A stretch of DNA of 64,000 nt from Kalaharituber pfeilii (Eukaryota > Ascomycota > Pezizomycetes > Pezizales > Pezizaceae). This document shows positions 40,392-54,800 of the stretch, piece after piece (positions within the stretch are counted from its first letter, which is position 1; every line of letters begins with the position of its first letter). Both the position numbers and the translations under genes were made by a program. A model generated the notes under the pieces. That model saw nothing but the letters and a program-made list of their open reading frames with translations, was not told the DNA's origin and did not search any database. The DNA is taken from the NCBI GenBank assembly GCA_015179045.1, contig WHUZ01000080.1:237279-301278 (forward strand), given 5' to 3'.

Positions 40392-40953
40392 GGCCTCTGT
40401 TTGCAGTTACGCAGTCCTCAACCCGCAGATAAACATCAAGCATACCAGCATGATTCGAGGCAGCATAACAATATCTAATGTTCTTATCCGTGTCTTGCTG
40501 GCGCTAGGATGTTGCTGATGGCAACATGGAGAAGTCCCGCCACAGCAAACAGACTGCCTGCGGCATACAAGCAAAGGAAAAAGGCACACGGGGACGAATC
40601 TCGGGGGGCTTCGGGGATTGTATTGAAAGGTCACGTGTGTCGAGTTTGAAAAAATCAGACGATGTTAAACGCATCCGACTGGACCGGCGGTATTGCATTC
40701 ATTGATAGAGCAACGGACGGAGATGTATCCGCATGATATTGCTTGCGGGTTCAATAGGGATAGTTCAGACGAATAGAGGGTAGCAGGGAAAAGATACATT
40801 GCAGTTGCTGTTAACGTTTGAGAAAGTGAGCAGGTCCGCTGCATTAGACCACGAAGTTGGAGCCTGCACTCAGAGTGACATGAAACTTGCAAACAAAAAA
40901 ACAAAGGTAAAAAGAAAAAAGACGAACAAAAGATATCCACTCCAACTCAACTA

Positions 40954-41866
40954 TTAGTATTTCCAATCAGGCATTTTCGCAGCCTGCTTTCCCTTGCGTC
41001 CTCCCACGTCCTTCCTACTTGCCGAAGTGCCCTCCTCAAGAGGTGCTGGCTCCACCTCCACAGGCACTCCCCATTCTATCCCCTCTGCCGGCGTACTTGG
41101 TCTCGATGGCATGGAGGATGGCGCACGCTGGCGCTGCAGCCGTGCAAGTTCCACCTCCAACCGCTTCAGCTCCAATTCCCGCTCCTGTTTTCTCTCTTCC
41201 CACTCCTTTTCCAGCTTCCATCTGTCCCACTCCCTCTGCAACCTTCTCTCTTCTGCTCTCTCCCTTCCCTCCTCTGCTTTCTCCTCCATCTTCACTTTCC
41301 CAAGCTGCGCCTCCAACTCCCGTTGCTGCTTTTGCAAAGCCAACTGATGCACGTGATCTCGCTGCCGGGTTTCGGCATGTCGCTCCCAAGCCCAAAATCG
41401 TATTTCCCGAGCTATAAACCAGAGGCCAGCAGGAATAAATGCACCTATGAGAATCAGATGTGCTCTGCATGCAAAAAACGCCGCCAGTACATCTGCCGCT
41501 GCCGTCATGTGGCGGGAGATCAATATAGGGACCCCCACTGCATTGAGAAACCTAGAGACCCCTGCAGATTAGCCACTAATTCTCGGAGAAGGGAAAGTTC
41601 GTCAACAACTTGTGAGGCAAGAAGAGGGGGGTTGCGCACAAAAAAAGCAGAGTGAGCAGGAGGATCGCTACGCTAACAACAAAGAGGTTGAGCAGGGTGT
41701 CCTCCACATGATCCCTCATGGGGAGCGAAGAAGCAGGTAGATTGGAGGTGTGAGGGTTCGATTTTAGGAGCGCCGATGATGAGCAGGACGGAAGACGAGG
41801 TTCCGGAGCTGCCACTGGAGCATGTACCCTGGGGTCCCCGGAGGAGGTAGTTGCAAGGGGATGCAC
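40954..41866 (-). CDS. Membrane/coiled-coil protein, hypothetical, copy B
   Basis: Counterpart of 845-1757. Stretch 41866-41576 encodes the hydrophobic VVSVAILLLTLLFLCATPLF segment. Stretch 41538-40954 reads GVPILISRHMTAAADVLAAF, a second hydrophobic segment (HLILIGAFIPAGLWF), the long Glu/Arg coiled coil and the KMPDWKY end. Only a handful of residues differ from copy A (for example FWFMAREI against LWFIAREI) and the frame is intact, which mildly supports a real gene. Exon joining and 5' exons are unresolved. Function unknown. Confidence 0.5.
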
Positions 41867-43978
41867 AGCTGAACAAGGAAAGTACAGGCAATAGGCACAT
41901 GCAGCGAAAGAATACTAAAGATAATTGTAGTACTACTTCAGTATGAGTTGGTAAGAGGCGGATGAGCAAAAGGCGACGTGGCCACCAACATAGTTAGCAA
42001 GAGCATGCCATACGTAATCCTGAGCTTGGTCTCCCAAAGCCAATCCGATGCTTGGAAACTTTGGCTTAGCCGCGAAGCCAATTATCTCCGCAACCGGCAG
42101 GCCGTGAAAGTTTGTCATGAATTCGAAGGACTTAAGATCGAAGAGTCAGCAGAGGTTAAGCTCAGTTCATATGTACAAGAGAGAGAGCGCTGACCGATAT
42201 CTATGGCCTTGGGCCAAAAGAAAACGAGGCATCCTGTCCGCTTTGGAATGTCAAAGTTTCACATCGCCAGAAGGCAGCCGCTTAGTGCTCAAGCCCGAAC
42301 AAAGAAAGCGAGTGCTGCATTGATGATCACCTTAACCTTTCGTTGCCGAAAATGGGCTCTTCGTTCTTTGGACAGGTACTGCCCTCCATCGCCGCACTTG
42401 AAATTGAAACGATTTCATTCCCGTTTGGCATTGAGCGAGAACCAAGTATGCTGCAAATACCATGTGAGTTTTCAAGTATTAGACATGCCCTTGTATATCT
42501 GGGGAACTCATCCGTGCACGAGACGAGGCGGTGCAAGTGAATGTGGTTGAGTGAAGGTGCAGCTGTAGCCGTGCCAGCGACGGATGCTGGGGGAGGAGCC
42601 AACGTGTGCACGGAGTTGAAGAAGCGGAAGACTTGGCAGTCTCTCCAGGCGGAGACAGGAAATCCTCGCAGCTGAGGCGGCTGCCCAGGCGAAGTAACAG
42701 GTTACTTCTAAGCCCGTCTGCTGCTACGCTGGCATTTCGACTACGACGCCTTGGCTACAATGGACTCACGAGAACAGAACGAACTCTGAAGGTGCTCACA
42801 AATGTCTTCCTCATTACGGGAGTCGCGGGTTAGTCGCAATGCCATGAGGAAGGTTGGGGGGACTCGCGCTCGAGGCGGAAAGACCTTCATGAGGCTTAAG
42901 AACACAAGCGTAGACATCTACGGCCATAGACTGAAGAAAACGAGGCATCCCATCCGCTCTGCCATATCTAATCTTCAGATCGCCAAGCTAGTACTACGGT
43001 GGGTGACCACGTGGGAATCCTCGGTGCTGTAGTTTTTTTTTCTTTTTCGCTTTTCTGGACCCAAGATAACAAATTGCTCACCGCACGGAACGCAAAATTA
43101 CTGTGCATGCACTGCGGCGTTATTCGAAAAGTCAGGTGACAGCGGTGCCGAGGGAAAATACCATATACAGTAGTGCGAGGGAAACATTCTGGTTGCAACC
43201 AGACTATGCGGATGCAGCTTGACGTTCAATGCCGCGTGTGGGCAGTAGAACCAGACCAATCTCAATAGAGAGTTAAATATTATCTGCAGTTGAATTGCGG
43301 CGAGCTCTTCAATATAATTGCTTGGCATGCATTTCTTTTCATTGCGCCATACCAATCAGAGTGGTAACACACCCACCAAGCTGCAAATAATTCCAACTTG
43401 GTGTGTATGAAGGCAGAGGTTTCATTGATGCATTCAAACATCCTGGAAACTGGCGACATGCAACATATTGTATTGACACCGCGTTTCAACTCGAATGCAG
43501 GGCTGTTCTCACACCAGACAGGCTGCCAAGAGGTGCAAAGGCCCAGTTGCTGACGGGTCAAGTTTCGGAAACGTGTTGAAACACAACCATGGTGACTCAA
43601 GTCTCCCACGAAGCAACCGCACAGTGTGGAGTAAATTAGTCAGCCACTAAGCGGTCAAGGTTGGCGCTTGACATCCCAGGACTCAGATCGCTTGCCCCTG
43701 CAACAACGATAAGGCAACGTCACCCACATGCGCAAGAAGCAGAGTATATTTCCGATCGCGAATGAGATCCTCACGTTTGGAGCTCGCAAAGTTATTTGGT
43801 GACTTTCATACAACCATGCTTACGCCGGGCGGTCGTTTCTGTCTCGTCGCTAAATCTAGCCTTTGGACAATCTTGATTATTTCCCTCACCGCCACGCCCT
43901 TTTCTACATACCAGCCTCACACTATGGCGCTGGCGACGGCCTGTAAGCAAAAGCAACCTGTACTTATAACCAACGTGA

Positions 43979-46094
43979 ATGGGTCAGCTGACATGCCTAT
44001 CGACAGCTGCACAACCGTGCCTTAGTCAGGACTCGTCATGCCAAGAATCTGGCTGCGCAGACCCAGCCTCAAAACTGACCTCCAGTGTCGCCGACGTGCA
44101 GCCCGAAAATTACTGGAAGCAGCGTCCCGAATATTTCGATGAGGATAAAAGGCACAGAGCGCGTTCCTCTGAAGAGATTCTCCTGCGTGTCGATCCAGAT
44201 GCGGAAAAGCACTGCAAAAAAATTATAGCCTCATCCATTAGCTCCGACACAGCCCACAGAGACCTTGTCCCCAACAGCAATGGGTTCATCGATGCTGTGC
44301 TCCGCGCGTACGGCGGCCACTTTCACCTCGAGATCCGCCCCGATGATGTCTGGATTACCATTTTGACGCAGTTCTCGATGTTCGTGAATGCTAATGCGGA
44401 AAGATTCCGTTACCAGTTTGTCTCGTTTGAAGAAAAACGGACACTGCGCATCGTGGTAGACACGCTCACCTCTGGGGAGATTGCAGTGGAGATGGGCAAG
44501 CTTTTGCAGGAAAATATTGTAGATCCGGACTTGCGAGAGTGGATTGTCCCGCACTTTACCACAACAACCGCCGAAGACACAATTGTAAGTTCAGTCATCA
44601 TGATGGCTACGTTGAAGGAGTATTTCGATTACGAGGCCCACTACATCTGCGGGATCCCGAGCGTAACGCTGCATGGCGAGAAAAAGGACTGGGAGACGCT
44701 ATATCGGAAGATTCAGAAATTGAAAGAGTTCGGGCTCGAAACAACAATGTGGTATCACCTGCTCGAACCAATTTTGGGCAGGTTTGTCCATGCCTGGGAT
44801 GATCCGGATGGCGAGTGGAACAAGCAATTTTGGGCGCGAGTGGCGACTACACACAACCATGGAGGTTTTTGCGGCCCGCCACCAGATCTCACCGGATGGA
44901 TAACGGCATTTTATGCCTTTCGACGATAAAGGGAAGTGGCAATTGTACGACGCGCTTCCACATTTGCGAGCGGTAAGAGGATACAATTCTTTCTGTTCAC
45001 CAGCAAACTTGCCTTGCTACCACTTTATTCAGTAGCAATGGAATATTTTGCGGTGTAATTCGAAAATGGATTTACTGACATTGTGCATGTTTTCTAGAAG
45101 GATGATAGTTATATTGATTATCTGGACGACGATGACGACGATGATGATGATCTCCCTTCCGCCCGAGAGAAGCATCTACACGACGATAACCCTTCGAGTC
45201 TACCTGTCCAGGACTTCGGAGTGCAGCAGCCACGGGATATCATCAAAGGGGATACACAGAGTACGTATACTGGTTGACGAAATGCAATCAAGTCCAGTAT
45301 ACTAGTAGAATCTAGAGACCAAGCTAACTAAGGGTATTACCAAAGCCACGAGTTCAGATACTGATCCTGTTCCTCTGGAGAACGATGAGAGTTACAAGAA
45401 TCTCACACGTCACGAGCTCATGATCAAATACAACACCGCGGCCCAGGAGTACGCGAATTCCACTGACGAAAATCACATTGACGACACACAGCCCAAGCCC
45501 AAGTACACCGTTCTGCATAGTGGCTTTGGCATTGAGGTGCTTGCGCTCTACACTTGGGGCGTGCGTTGGGACTATCGTACTGAGAAGGAACAACGGGAGT
45601 ATATTTTCCGCTCGACGATGCTAGTGATTGACGGCGCTTGGTACCCGAAGCATCCACAGGACCAGATCCCACGTGCAGTAGTAAACGTCCCTGTTCGTGT
45701 TTTCGAGCTGGGGCGGAAGTTTGAGTCGCAATTGGTTGCCGGGGTGATGGGATTTGATGTTACCCAGGTTCCCAAGTCAAATGGCAACGAGCCGGAGCCA
45801 GTGGCTACCACCCCAGCAAGGATGCAGCCCGAGCCCTACTATCCTCACCTTGTTGAGATCGAAAAGTCAGCCGAGGTTAGCTATGGTCCATATGATGCAT
45901 GGGATATGTGAGTTTTACCTTTTCGCATCCCGTTTGTGAAATATACTACGGTTTCAACATTACTGACCTGTCAATCCATCAATAGTACTACCGGCTATCC
46001 ACAGTGCCTAAACGATGCTACTGACAACTTCGAGAGTATATTGAAGCCAAGGGTTGGTTGGTGGTTTTACGAGATGAGGACACCCGAAGACTGA
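43979..46094 (+). pseudogene. DUF4419 family protein, copy B (frameshifted)
   Basis: Exons by analogy with A: 43979-44972, 45098-45260, 45358-45907 and 45986-46094, with the same donors and acceptors. Exon 1 is 994 nt against 993 in A because of one extra T in GGCATTTTATGCC near 44908. This ends the frame a few codons after LTGWITAF (reading YAFRR then stop). Without that base all four exons join. Exon 2 is 3 nt shorter than in A (one fewer codon in the Asp run). The inserted T lies in a T run, so an assembly error is possible. If real, the truncated protein of about 317 aa would lose the last part of the DUF4419 core. Confidence 0.8.
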
Positions 46095-49000
46095 GTGGTC
46101 TTTGCCCAGTTGTGTCCGTGTCGTGAGACTAACTATGAGATCTATAGACAGTGCTGCCGCTAGCAAAAGAAATCGGAGAGGTTCTGAAAATTGAGATTAA
46201 TGTGGACTTTGGAGAGGGATATTACTTACCGAACGGTTGCAATGGATACTGACATAGTAGGATTAAAAGCTGGACTTCGAAGTGCTGTATCTGCATTTGG
46301 AGGGCAGTAGATGCGGTGAATGCAGTGAACGGTGAATGTTGTTAGGTTTGGGGATGAAGTAGTTTCTATCGCATTACAATAATGTGTAGATTAGAGCAGG
46401 AGCGAAAGGACGGCGCAATGTAATACAATTGTGACTAGTATCCAGTACGAGAGAACGTTACAACGAGGGTCAAGCTTTCAATGCACCAAGAATGCCGCTC
46501 GTTCCTTAAGAGCAGGGACATGTGCGCAATATTGTAAACCGGTTACAATTAACTTACGTATGTCCTGGGAATGGTTAGCAGTGCACGAGGTAGGTGTCGT
46601 GAGGTACCCGTGCGAAAATTTATTAGTAACTAACCACTAGAATTACCACCAACTCTATACGCGCAAACCATCGTCGCATAAGTCTACGGAACGGCAGACT
46701 AAATATGCGCCAGTCAGCCATTCCAATCCTTTTTGGACCAGCGAGTACGAACACTGATCTTTCACAACATGCTTAGTCTATAAGCTGTACTGTAATACTA
46801 CAAGAGCTTAAAAGTGATTATGAAGCTACCAGGACGCTTATGCTTCTTTGATGCATGAACCAAGATCATAAAAATGAATGGGATGTGTGTGCATTATTTG
46901 TGTTTGTAGGTGCGCGCTGAATGTGAACGCGGGTGGTGAGTGTGGAGGTGGGTTGCTAACTGAGGTCTCTGCTTTACTTGGAAGAGCCCATTTATCACTG
47001 GAGAACGAAGGGGGCCAAGGCACTAAAAGTAGTAAAATGTGGTAACCATTCTCAATCATTCGTCGACAAAGCTGGGCACTGAAACCAATTCACGTCAAGC
47101 AGACAGGTTGGTCGTACTGTATGCATACCGGAATAAAGCATGTGAAACAATACCTGTGATCCAGCCGTGCGTGCCATTCCGCACAAAAATATGCAATCAA
47201 ATTAAGGCGTTCACCACCACTTACTAAACAGTCCAATACTCAGCGCTTGCAATTTAGATCGGCACAAATTCTTTTTCTGGCAAATTACCATAGTCATATA
47301 GCCTTGGCAGCTGAGTTCGAAGTCTTTGCTGAGCTTCGCTACTAATGAAGACTTACTAGTAATGGAAATAACTACATTAAGACATCAATAGTCTGGTTGC
47401 ACCAACCCTCCGACCGTACTAAGAAATCAATTCGAATAAGGTGGTGGTAGGATGAGTAGGAATCGAAATAGAAATGTATGGAGTCGAGATATCTACTAGA
47501 CAGCGGCGACCAGCAATATACCCGAGAGCAACAGACACTCACAGCTTGGTTCAAACCAACAAACAGTGCTTAGCGATATAGTTTCTGTTTTCTGGGCTGC
47601 TCAAGAATCGCTGGTGCGCAGGAGGCAAGGCAGGGGGGTTCCTATGGATTTAATTAGCGTCTGTTCATTATAGCATGAACAAGTAAATAAAAATAACTTC
47701 CTCTAGATTTTTTTTCATTACACCCTTTGGTGGGATTTCATTATAGCCAGGTGGGGATGGAAAGCCGAGAGTGTGGTGTGTTACATTGTAGCAAGGTTTT
47801 CACTATAGCGAGGTTCATTATACTAGTAGCAAGGTCTGAATGTAGTGTGTTCTCCGCGTTTAATGTGAATGGTCCGCCAAATGGCTGCAGACAGTCCACC
47901 AATGGGGAACAAACCCTTTGTGCAGCTAGCCAACCCCAATTATTCAAGAATAGCAAAAAGTGGCTATACACAGCAGATGCGTGTGGTGCTGTTATTATGC
48001 AGAGCTAATGCACGACGCTACACTATCACAATCCAAATGTAAGAGTGATAAGAGTGCAGTAGGTGCCCAGTTGTCAATCCAATCACGCTGGTTCTGCATA
48101 TTGTTTCCGTAAGAATGTAGCAACCTGATACCTACATCGATGCTGCATTGGTGTGATGTAATTTCTATTCGATGCTCACACTAGCTATGTCTGGGCATTT
48201 ATTTCGTAGTGTGCAGTCAACTAAATGTTGCAGCATCTTATATTTTGATTGGAAAATCCGGCCAGATTTTTCCGCATTCAAAAGTTCATTGAATCTGGAA
48301 TCGTAGCGGCTCTCCAAAAGTCGCATTGGCACACATATATCTGGGTAGATTTTTAGTTAAAATCGGGTTTCAATTTAAAATCTAGTCCACCTTTTACGAG
48401 AGGATACTCAAACCCCAAGCTGGCTTGTCCGCTGAATTTCAATATGCTCGCTGGTTCAAAAAGCATTTGGACACGGGTTGTTGCATACAAACTATGCGCT
48501 TTTGTGAATAGGATTATGTCCAACATTCACTCATATAAGCGGAGGGAGTCTAATCTGAATACCGTTAATGTTTAGTCCATTGTAGGGGCCTACCCACATT
48601 TATATAGTAGTTTGCCATAAGTGTACATCTTGCTTGTTGTCCAATAAATTCTGCGCTTGAAACGCAATATATATTTCCGTATATTTCCAGATTTCTGAAG
48701 AAAATTGTAATAGGCGCAGTGTTGATTGAAGTCGATACAAATGGTTGAGGCTCCTTCTAAAAATTATATTATAATAGGATAGTCTCATTCCAACAATAGC
48801 AATCAATATCGTACCGAAGGCCGCCGCCGATTATGTAATCGGTCAAAATTTGGAAATCAAACGAGACAGAATTTAATGATGCTGCCAGTCTTAATCGCTG
48901 CGACTACACCAGCCAGAGGACACCAGAAAAATTGTTTAGATCACTATCAACCGCAACGCAAGACTGTCGGTAATCATCCCTCTGTATGTAAAGCAGTAAA

Positions 49001-49476
49001 AAAATGTAATATTAGTAATATGATATGAACTCGTTAATATCCTCACATAATAGGGCTTTATTTACTCCGCCTGATGTAGTATCTAACGCAGTCAAAACTT
49101 CGCGAATTCAGTGAGGTGCAACATTTTTCGACCGCTGTTCAGAGTTGTGCATTTAACTCGTCCATTACGCTGACTTACTATTTGTATATAAATTATGATA
49201 GGTTGCTACCGCAGCAGAGCATATTTTGCTTTTTTCAGTTCCCCCTCTCGAAGACCCCTGCAATGGTGATTCAGCCGCAATAGTCCCAGCCGCATCGCAA
49301 GAGCAAACTGTTTAACTTCTTACCACCATCGAGAATTTACACTGCACATGCAAACTATTTTTCTGACGAAGGCATAAGACGTTACACACTAACAGGGAAA
49401 GTTATCTACGAGACGAGTAAGTCGAAATAGGATTTTGTTATGACTCGGAACGATGACTAAGCACTGTTTACACAGC
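46095..49476. other. Noncoding flank upstream of NLR copy B
   Basis: Matches copy A 15312-18997. Holds a degraded palindromic MITE (about 46690-46745) and the right part of the pogo-like MITE (to about 47843, tip TAGCAAGGTCTGAATG); the left tip is deleted. No retroposon tail at the 18426-equivalent position (about 49136). A segment at about 49031-49090 (TCCTCACATAATAGGGCTTT) is absent from A but present in copy C. No gene seen. Confidence 0.55.
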
Positions 49477-52400
49477 ATGAGTTCCGCAGCAGCCTCAGCT
49501 TCCACCAGTGCATACAGGCCCCTTATCAATAGCGACCAGAAGGGCCAACTAATGTTAGATCAAGCCATCAAGGGCTTCACCCAACTACTTACCCCGCAAC
49601 AAAAAGCCACGATCCAAAATGGGCCAGCTCCCCAGCGAGAACAGATCCATGAATTGACAACTGAAATCGCCGATAAGATCTTCCTCAAATTCCAGGCCAA
49701 GAAATATGTTCGTAGAGTCCAGGAGTTTCTTGAGATTCTTCAAAGATATTGTCCTATTATAGATACATTCGTTTCAAGCGAGCCAAAGATAGCTGCCTTG
49801 GTTTGGGGCGGAGTGAAGCTTCTTATGTTTGTAAGTTATGTAATTCCTGTTCATTGCATGGTGCACATATAGCTAACATTTATCGTTCCTAGACGGCACT
49901 CAATTACTTCCAGTATTTCTCAAAACTAACGGCATTGCTGGAACGAATTGGAAAGCTTGTTCCAATTTTCGACAAATTCGAGGAGCTATTCAATGGAAAC
50001 CTCAAACTCAAGGATGCTGTAGCCGAGTTCTGGGCAGTGGCTATATCTATCTTGACTAAGGCATTTGCGTTCTTACGAAAAGGAGGTAGGCTATTCAGAC
50101 TTCCGAATATATCTTCAGACTATATGTTAATTCTATATCGTAGGCTACAAGCGTTTTCTCTACTCCGTGTTCAGCCCTTTTGATGCTGAATTCCAAGACC
50201 TTGAAGCCTCATTATGTTTCCAGCGCTCGGTGATTATGGACCTTGTGCACCTTGCATCAGAAGAAGCAAGTCATAAGATGCGTCTACAGATATCGCTTTA
50301 TGAATTTAAGAGTGAACAATGGATGCTGCAGCAGGACTTAGCAAGTAAAGGTTGGTGCATTGCACGTCATACTCCCTCAGAAATATATTTATGTTTTCGG
50401 ATTTAACATAAAGGCGTTGTGTATAGAGCGAAGGGGCCGAGCACTAGTGGATGCAATCTCGGATTTTGACTACACGGCAACTTTCTCGAATGCACGCGGG
50501 AGGAAGTATGAAGGTACTGGGAACTGGCTTTTCGAGTTGCCAGAATTTATACGATGGGTCGAACATTATCAAGATGCCCCTACCATAATGTGGTGTCATG
50601 GAATTCGTACGTATGCCTAATATAATATCAGTGGCCTTACGATTATAAATGGTTGCTTATTATTCTGGAATATTTAGCTGGATCTGGTAAGACAATCCTC
50701 ACAACAGCGGTCATTGACCACTTGTTTTCTGGACCATTGTTGCAAAGTCGCCATGACACCTTTATTGGCTACTTCTTTTGTGACTTTCATCACCGTCAAT
50801 CATTGAAGGTTCAGACACTGTTACAGAGTCTAGTAAAGCAAATACTTCGCACATTTGTTCACAAAATCTCACCGGAAATGGAACAGGAATTGTCGAAATT
50901 CTGCAAAGGACAGTTAGGGTACCAAGGCTCCCCAAGCAATGATAAGTGGTTCGACCTATTGCAGCTAGCGGCCTCTCTTCCGTCACACTTATATATTTGC
51001 GTAGACGGCATTGATGAATGTGAGCAGGAAGATCAATGCCAGATTATTGAGTACCTCAAAAAACTGGTCACATCGAGACCTGGTAGCAGTTCGAGTTCAC
51101 TGAGTCGAGAGGGGCATGCACAGGACTATCACAGGAAACTCTTTCTTTCCTGTAGGCCTGAGATCCCGATATCGAGACTTCTCGCCCTGGAAAATTCAAC
51201 TTCATTACTAGCTGAGATTTCATTATCTACACCAGGCTTGATTCGTCCAGAGATTGAAAATTATATCGTGAAAACGATAGACGAACGGATTCGGCAGGGA
51301 AGACTCGCACTCCGTGACGATTCAATGAGGCAAGAAATAACAACCTCCCTGCTACGAGGTGCAGAAGGAATGTACGTAACTTGAATTCACCAACGACTGG
51401 CTTCATGGTTCTGACTTATATATGACTTGTTATTATAGGTTCCTTTGGATTTTCTTACAAATTGACGACATCTGCTTAAGGAATAATGACAATGCCATTC
51501 GTGAAGCGTTGAGATCATTACCAAAGGGTCTAGATGAAACTTATGCTCGAATCCTTGATAGAATATCCACTCGTGTTCCAGAGGTTGCTGCCAAGGTATT
51601 CCAGTGGGTTGCTGGTGCTAAGCGCCCATTGACAGTGCACGAGATTGCGGAGGCAACAGCAATCGAGCTGACGGACACTACGTGGGATGATGTGCGCAAG
51701 AAATATCCTACAGACAACTTCAAAGTTTTGGAAAATTGTGCCAATATGATAATCGTGAATGACGACGACACAATTCAGTTTGCTCATTCCTCTGTTTGCA
51801 AGTTCCTACAGTCGTCAAAGCTGCAATCAGGGCCTTATCGAACGTTTTATCTGGACATGGAAGGTGTCAATACTTATCTAGCGCAGATCTCCATTATCTA
51901 CCTAACATTCCCTGAATTCGGTCAGTTTGTATCTGATAAGTCTGCAAGTCAAAACGATCAGAGGACAGTTGCATGCAAACCACTGCCCAATTGTCCTATT
52001 CAATTGATACCTGCGATATTCAACCAAGGGAGCTCTAGTACGATCGGCCAAATCTCTCAGTTCATGGCAAGACAACGTCAAAAGTCTTCAACGTCGAAGG
52101 TTCAACTTACGCGGCAGGTACACGTAGCGTCCAAGAAAACATTTACCACAACGTATGTATTGCTTTTATACTTCGCCTCATATTGGCTTGCCCACTGTGA
52201 GGAGGTTGTCACATTGCTTGCAACCGATGCAAACAGGGAACGCAACCTTACCGACCTCTGTTTCCATCTCCAGCTTCCAGAAGAACATCTACCTTGGCAG
52301 CTTCCAAAGGATACTCGAGTGTCGTCATCTCAAGACGTAGACCCTTATCAGCGCCCGTTCACATGGGCAGTGGAACACAAAAACCAAACTGTTATGGGAC

Positions 52401-53743
52401 TAATTGAGAGAAAAGTCATTAGCAGGAAGAGCTCCACGGACCTTGGTTCAGTGATCCTTCATAATGGCTCAATCTTCGAGTTGCCAAAGGAGTTCACTGA
52501 CCATAGTGGGCACGCGTTTGCCGGCCGCAAAGGTAGTGTCCTTACAACGGTCCCCTCTATGATAGCAATCGCGCGCGGCTATGCGAAAGCCTTTGAATTG
52601 ATTCTAGACAACTGCCCCGTGGATCTAAGAGATCTAGCGCTTCCATTCTTAATTGCTTGTGAACTTGGGCACCTCGAACTTGTAAAGGTAACTCTGCGCC
52701 GTAAGGTTGATCTCACCGTCCGGAGCAACCTTGGCCAAACGGCACTGTCATTGGCATCGAGAAACGGCTGCAAGGCGGTTGTGCGACTGCTTCTTCAGCG
52801 CCAGGACGTCGATATCAATGCGAAGGACAACTCTGGCTGCACCCCACTAGATGCGGCAGCTGAAGGTGGGCACGAGGCTGTTGTGCGGCTTCTTCTTGAG
52901 CGCAAGGATGTCAATGCCTATGAGATGGCCAAGGCCGACCGGACGAAACTATTATTGGAAGCAGCCTCACGTGGGCACGAGGTTGTCGTGCGAGTCCTTC
53001 TTGAGCGCAAGGATGTCGACGTCAATGCAAAGGACAACTATGGCCGGACCCCACTATCCTGGGCAGCTCTAAAAGGACACGAGGCTGTTGTGCGGCTGCT
53101 TCTTGAGCGCAAGGATGTCGACATCAATGCAAAGGGCGACTTTGGCGCGACCCCACTATCCTGGGCAGCTCTAGGAGGACACGAGGCTGTTGTGCGGCTG
53201 CTTCTTGAGCGCAAGGGTGTCGACATCAATGCAAAGGGCGACTCTGGCCGGACCCCACTATCCTGGGCAGCTGAATATGGATGCGAGGCTGTTGTGCGGC
53301 TGCTTCTTGAGCGCAAGGATGTCGACATCAATGCAAAGGACAGCTCTGGCCGGACTCCACTATCCTGGGCAGCTGAAAGGCACGAGGCTGTTGTGCGGCT
53401 GCTTCTTGAGCGCAAGGATGTCGACATTAATGCAAAGGACGGCTCTGGCCGGACTCTACTATCCTGGGCAGCTGAAAGGGGGCACGAGGCTGTTGTGCGG
53501 CTGCTTCTTGAGCGCAAGGATGTTGACATCAATGCAAAGGACGGCTCTGGCCGGACTCCACTATCCTGGGCAGCTGAAAGGGGGCACGAGGCTGTTGTGC
53601 GGCTGCTTCTTGAGCGCAAGGATGTCGACATCAATGCAGAGGACGACTCTGGCCAGACCCCACTATCACTGGCGGCGGAAAATAGGCGCAATGGTGTTGT
53701 GAGACTGCTAAGCAATAAACAGGGTACAGGTACATGGTTTTAG
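49477..53743 (+). CDS. NACHT-ankyrin NLR-like protein, copy B (intact)
   Basis: Six exons join in one frame of 1310 aa: 49477-49830, 49893-50085, 50144-50350, 50427-50606, 50678-51371 and 51439-53743. All introns are GT-AG (58-76 bp). N-terminal domain, residues 1-250: helical, with ALVWGGVKLL, compatible with DUF7708-type domains. NACHT, about 310-540: HGIPGSGKTILTTAVID (P-loop split by a phase-1 intron between Ile and Pro), GYFFCDFHHRQSLK, Walker B YICVDGIDEC and RKLFLSCRPE. A winged-helix-like region holds FLWIFLQIDDICL and LPKGLDETYARIL. The C-terminus has about 11 ankyrin repeats ending VVRLLSNKQ. Family knowledge: STAND ATPases used by fungi in nonself recognition and regulated cell death. 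Ligand and partners are unknown. It is the only fully open copy here. Confidence 0.9.
52640..53715 (+). repeat. Ankyrin repeat array, copy B
   Basis: About 11 units. The first four are diverged (including one with NAYEMAKADRTKLLLEAAS). The rest follow GHEAVVRLLLERKDVDI / NAKxxxGRTPLSWAAx. One unit near 53380 lacks a Gly codon (AERHEAVV), an in-frame 3-bp loss. The last unit is a capping repeat (SLAAENRRNGVVRLL). Confidence 0.9.
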
Positions 53744-54146
53744 TGTAAGCATACTAGTCTGAGTGTAGGCGATTAGAAGGATGATAGGCGAAAAGCTAGT
53801 TATTGACATTCTTTTTGACAATACACCATGTACGGGAGACTGTTGTACTTGGAGAGCCGATTAGATATATGTTTTTCAAAGCAGAGGAATTAATGTCTTT
53901 ATAATATGTCCAAAATATACTTTTTTTACCATGTTTTTTTAGGCTAGCATAGTTGTAGTATTGCTTGCTTACATTGCTGAGTATAGTATTACTATTATAA
54001 GGAGGTATATGTATGCAGGATTAAATACCACTTGCAAAATAGTTAGGCACGCACTGGTACGAACTTTGTGTATACTTGTATCATTTATACATATCGATCC
54101 TGGCCTTGGATCGACGACCTTCCATTAGTCTCGTAGCCAGACCTTC

Positions 54147-54214
54147 GCCCTGCCATAGGCTGGTAGCCTGTATGCGGGGTTACGTGAATAAAAAGAGAAG
54201 AAAGAGTATAGCAG
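54147..54214 (+). mobile_element. LINE-A tail-only insertion, copy B version
   Basis: Counterpart of 24113-24180, with GTAGCCAGACCTTC at 54133-54146 and 54215-54228. Confidence 0.87.
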
Positions 54215-54800
54215 GTAGCCAGACCTTCCATGTAGTTCAACCGACTTTGACTTCACGCACTCGATGGAGGGAGTGCATGTGTTTCCTTTGCGCATATCAT
54301 GCATTTGCGCGCTTGACTTGCATTTGTCCAATTTCTTTGCAAAATACGCCTACATATGTCGCCAACAGATTATTACTGTGTTGCCATCCGCTTTCAGGAA
54401 AACCGAGGTCTAAGAACGGTAGGGATGGATTTATGTCCTTCTAATACTGCCCCCCTGGACAGTGTCTGAGCATCCTGGTCGTCGTTGCTTATTAAGTATC
54501 TGATACCGATGCTGCGTGCATACTCGAGGTGCTTTGAGGGGAAAAGGAGAATAAAACGTAGAACCTGGTATCCAGGTAGTGGATAGCCGGCGTTAGTCTC
54601 TTTTTGGGGTGGATATTCCCCCAAAATTGCACAAGCACTGCAATTTAAAAAAAAAAAAAAAGAAAGGGGTTAGAAGTGAGATATCACTAGCATTGGTCGT
54701 ATGAAGGGAGCAATAGTCAGCGTAATCAGTTAGCGTCTAGCTCCAAGACTAAAGATGGCATGAGACTAAGACGAGGGAATAATATGACCTTGAGCAGTTC

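Larger units (their letters stand above)
40128..54800 (+). repeat. Segmental duplication, copy B
   Basis: Direct-orientation match to 24-24763. It lacks the foldback element (site at about 43414), the Ty3/gypsy element (GCGC at 43664-43667), the LINE-B piece at 18426 and the retroposon in NLR intron 1, so it keeps the older arrangement. It has private deletions (for example at about 43064 and around the MITE near 47277). Its DUF4419 gene is frameshifted and its NLR is open. Confidence 0.95.
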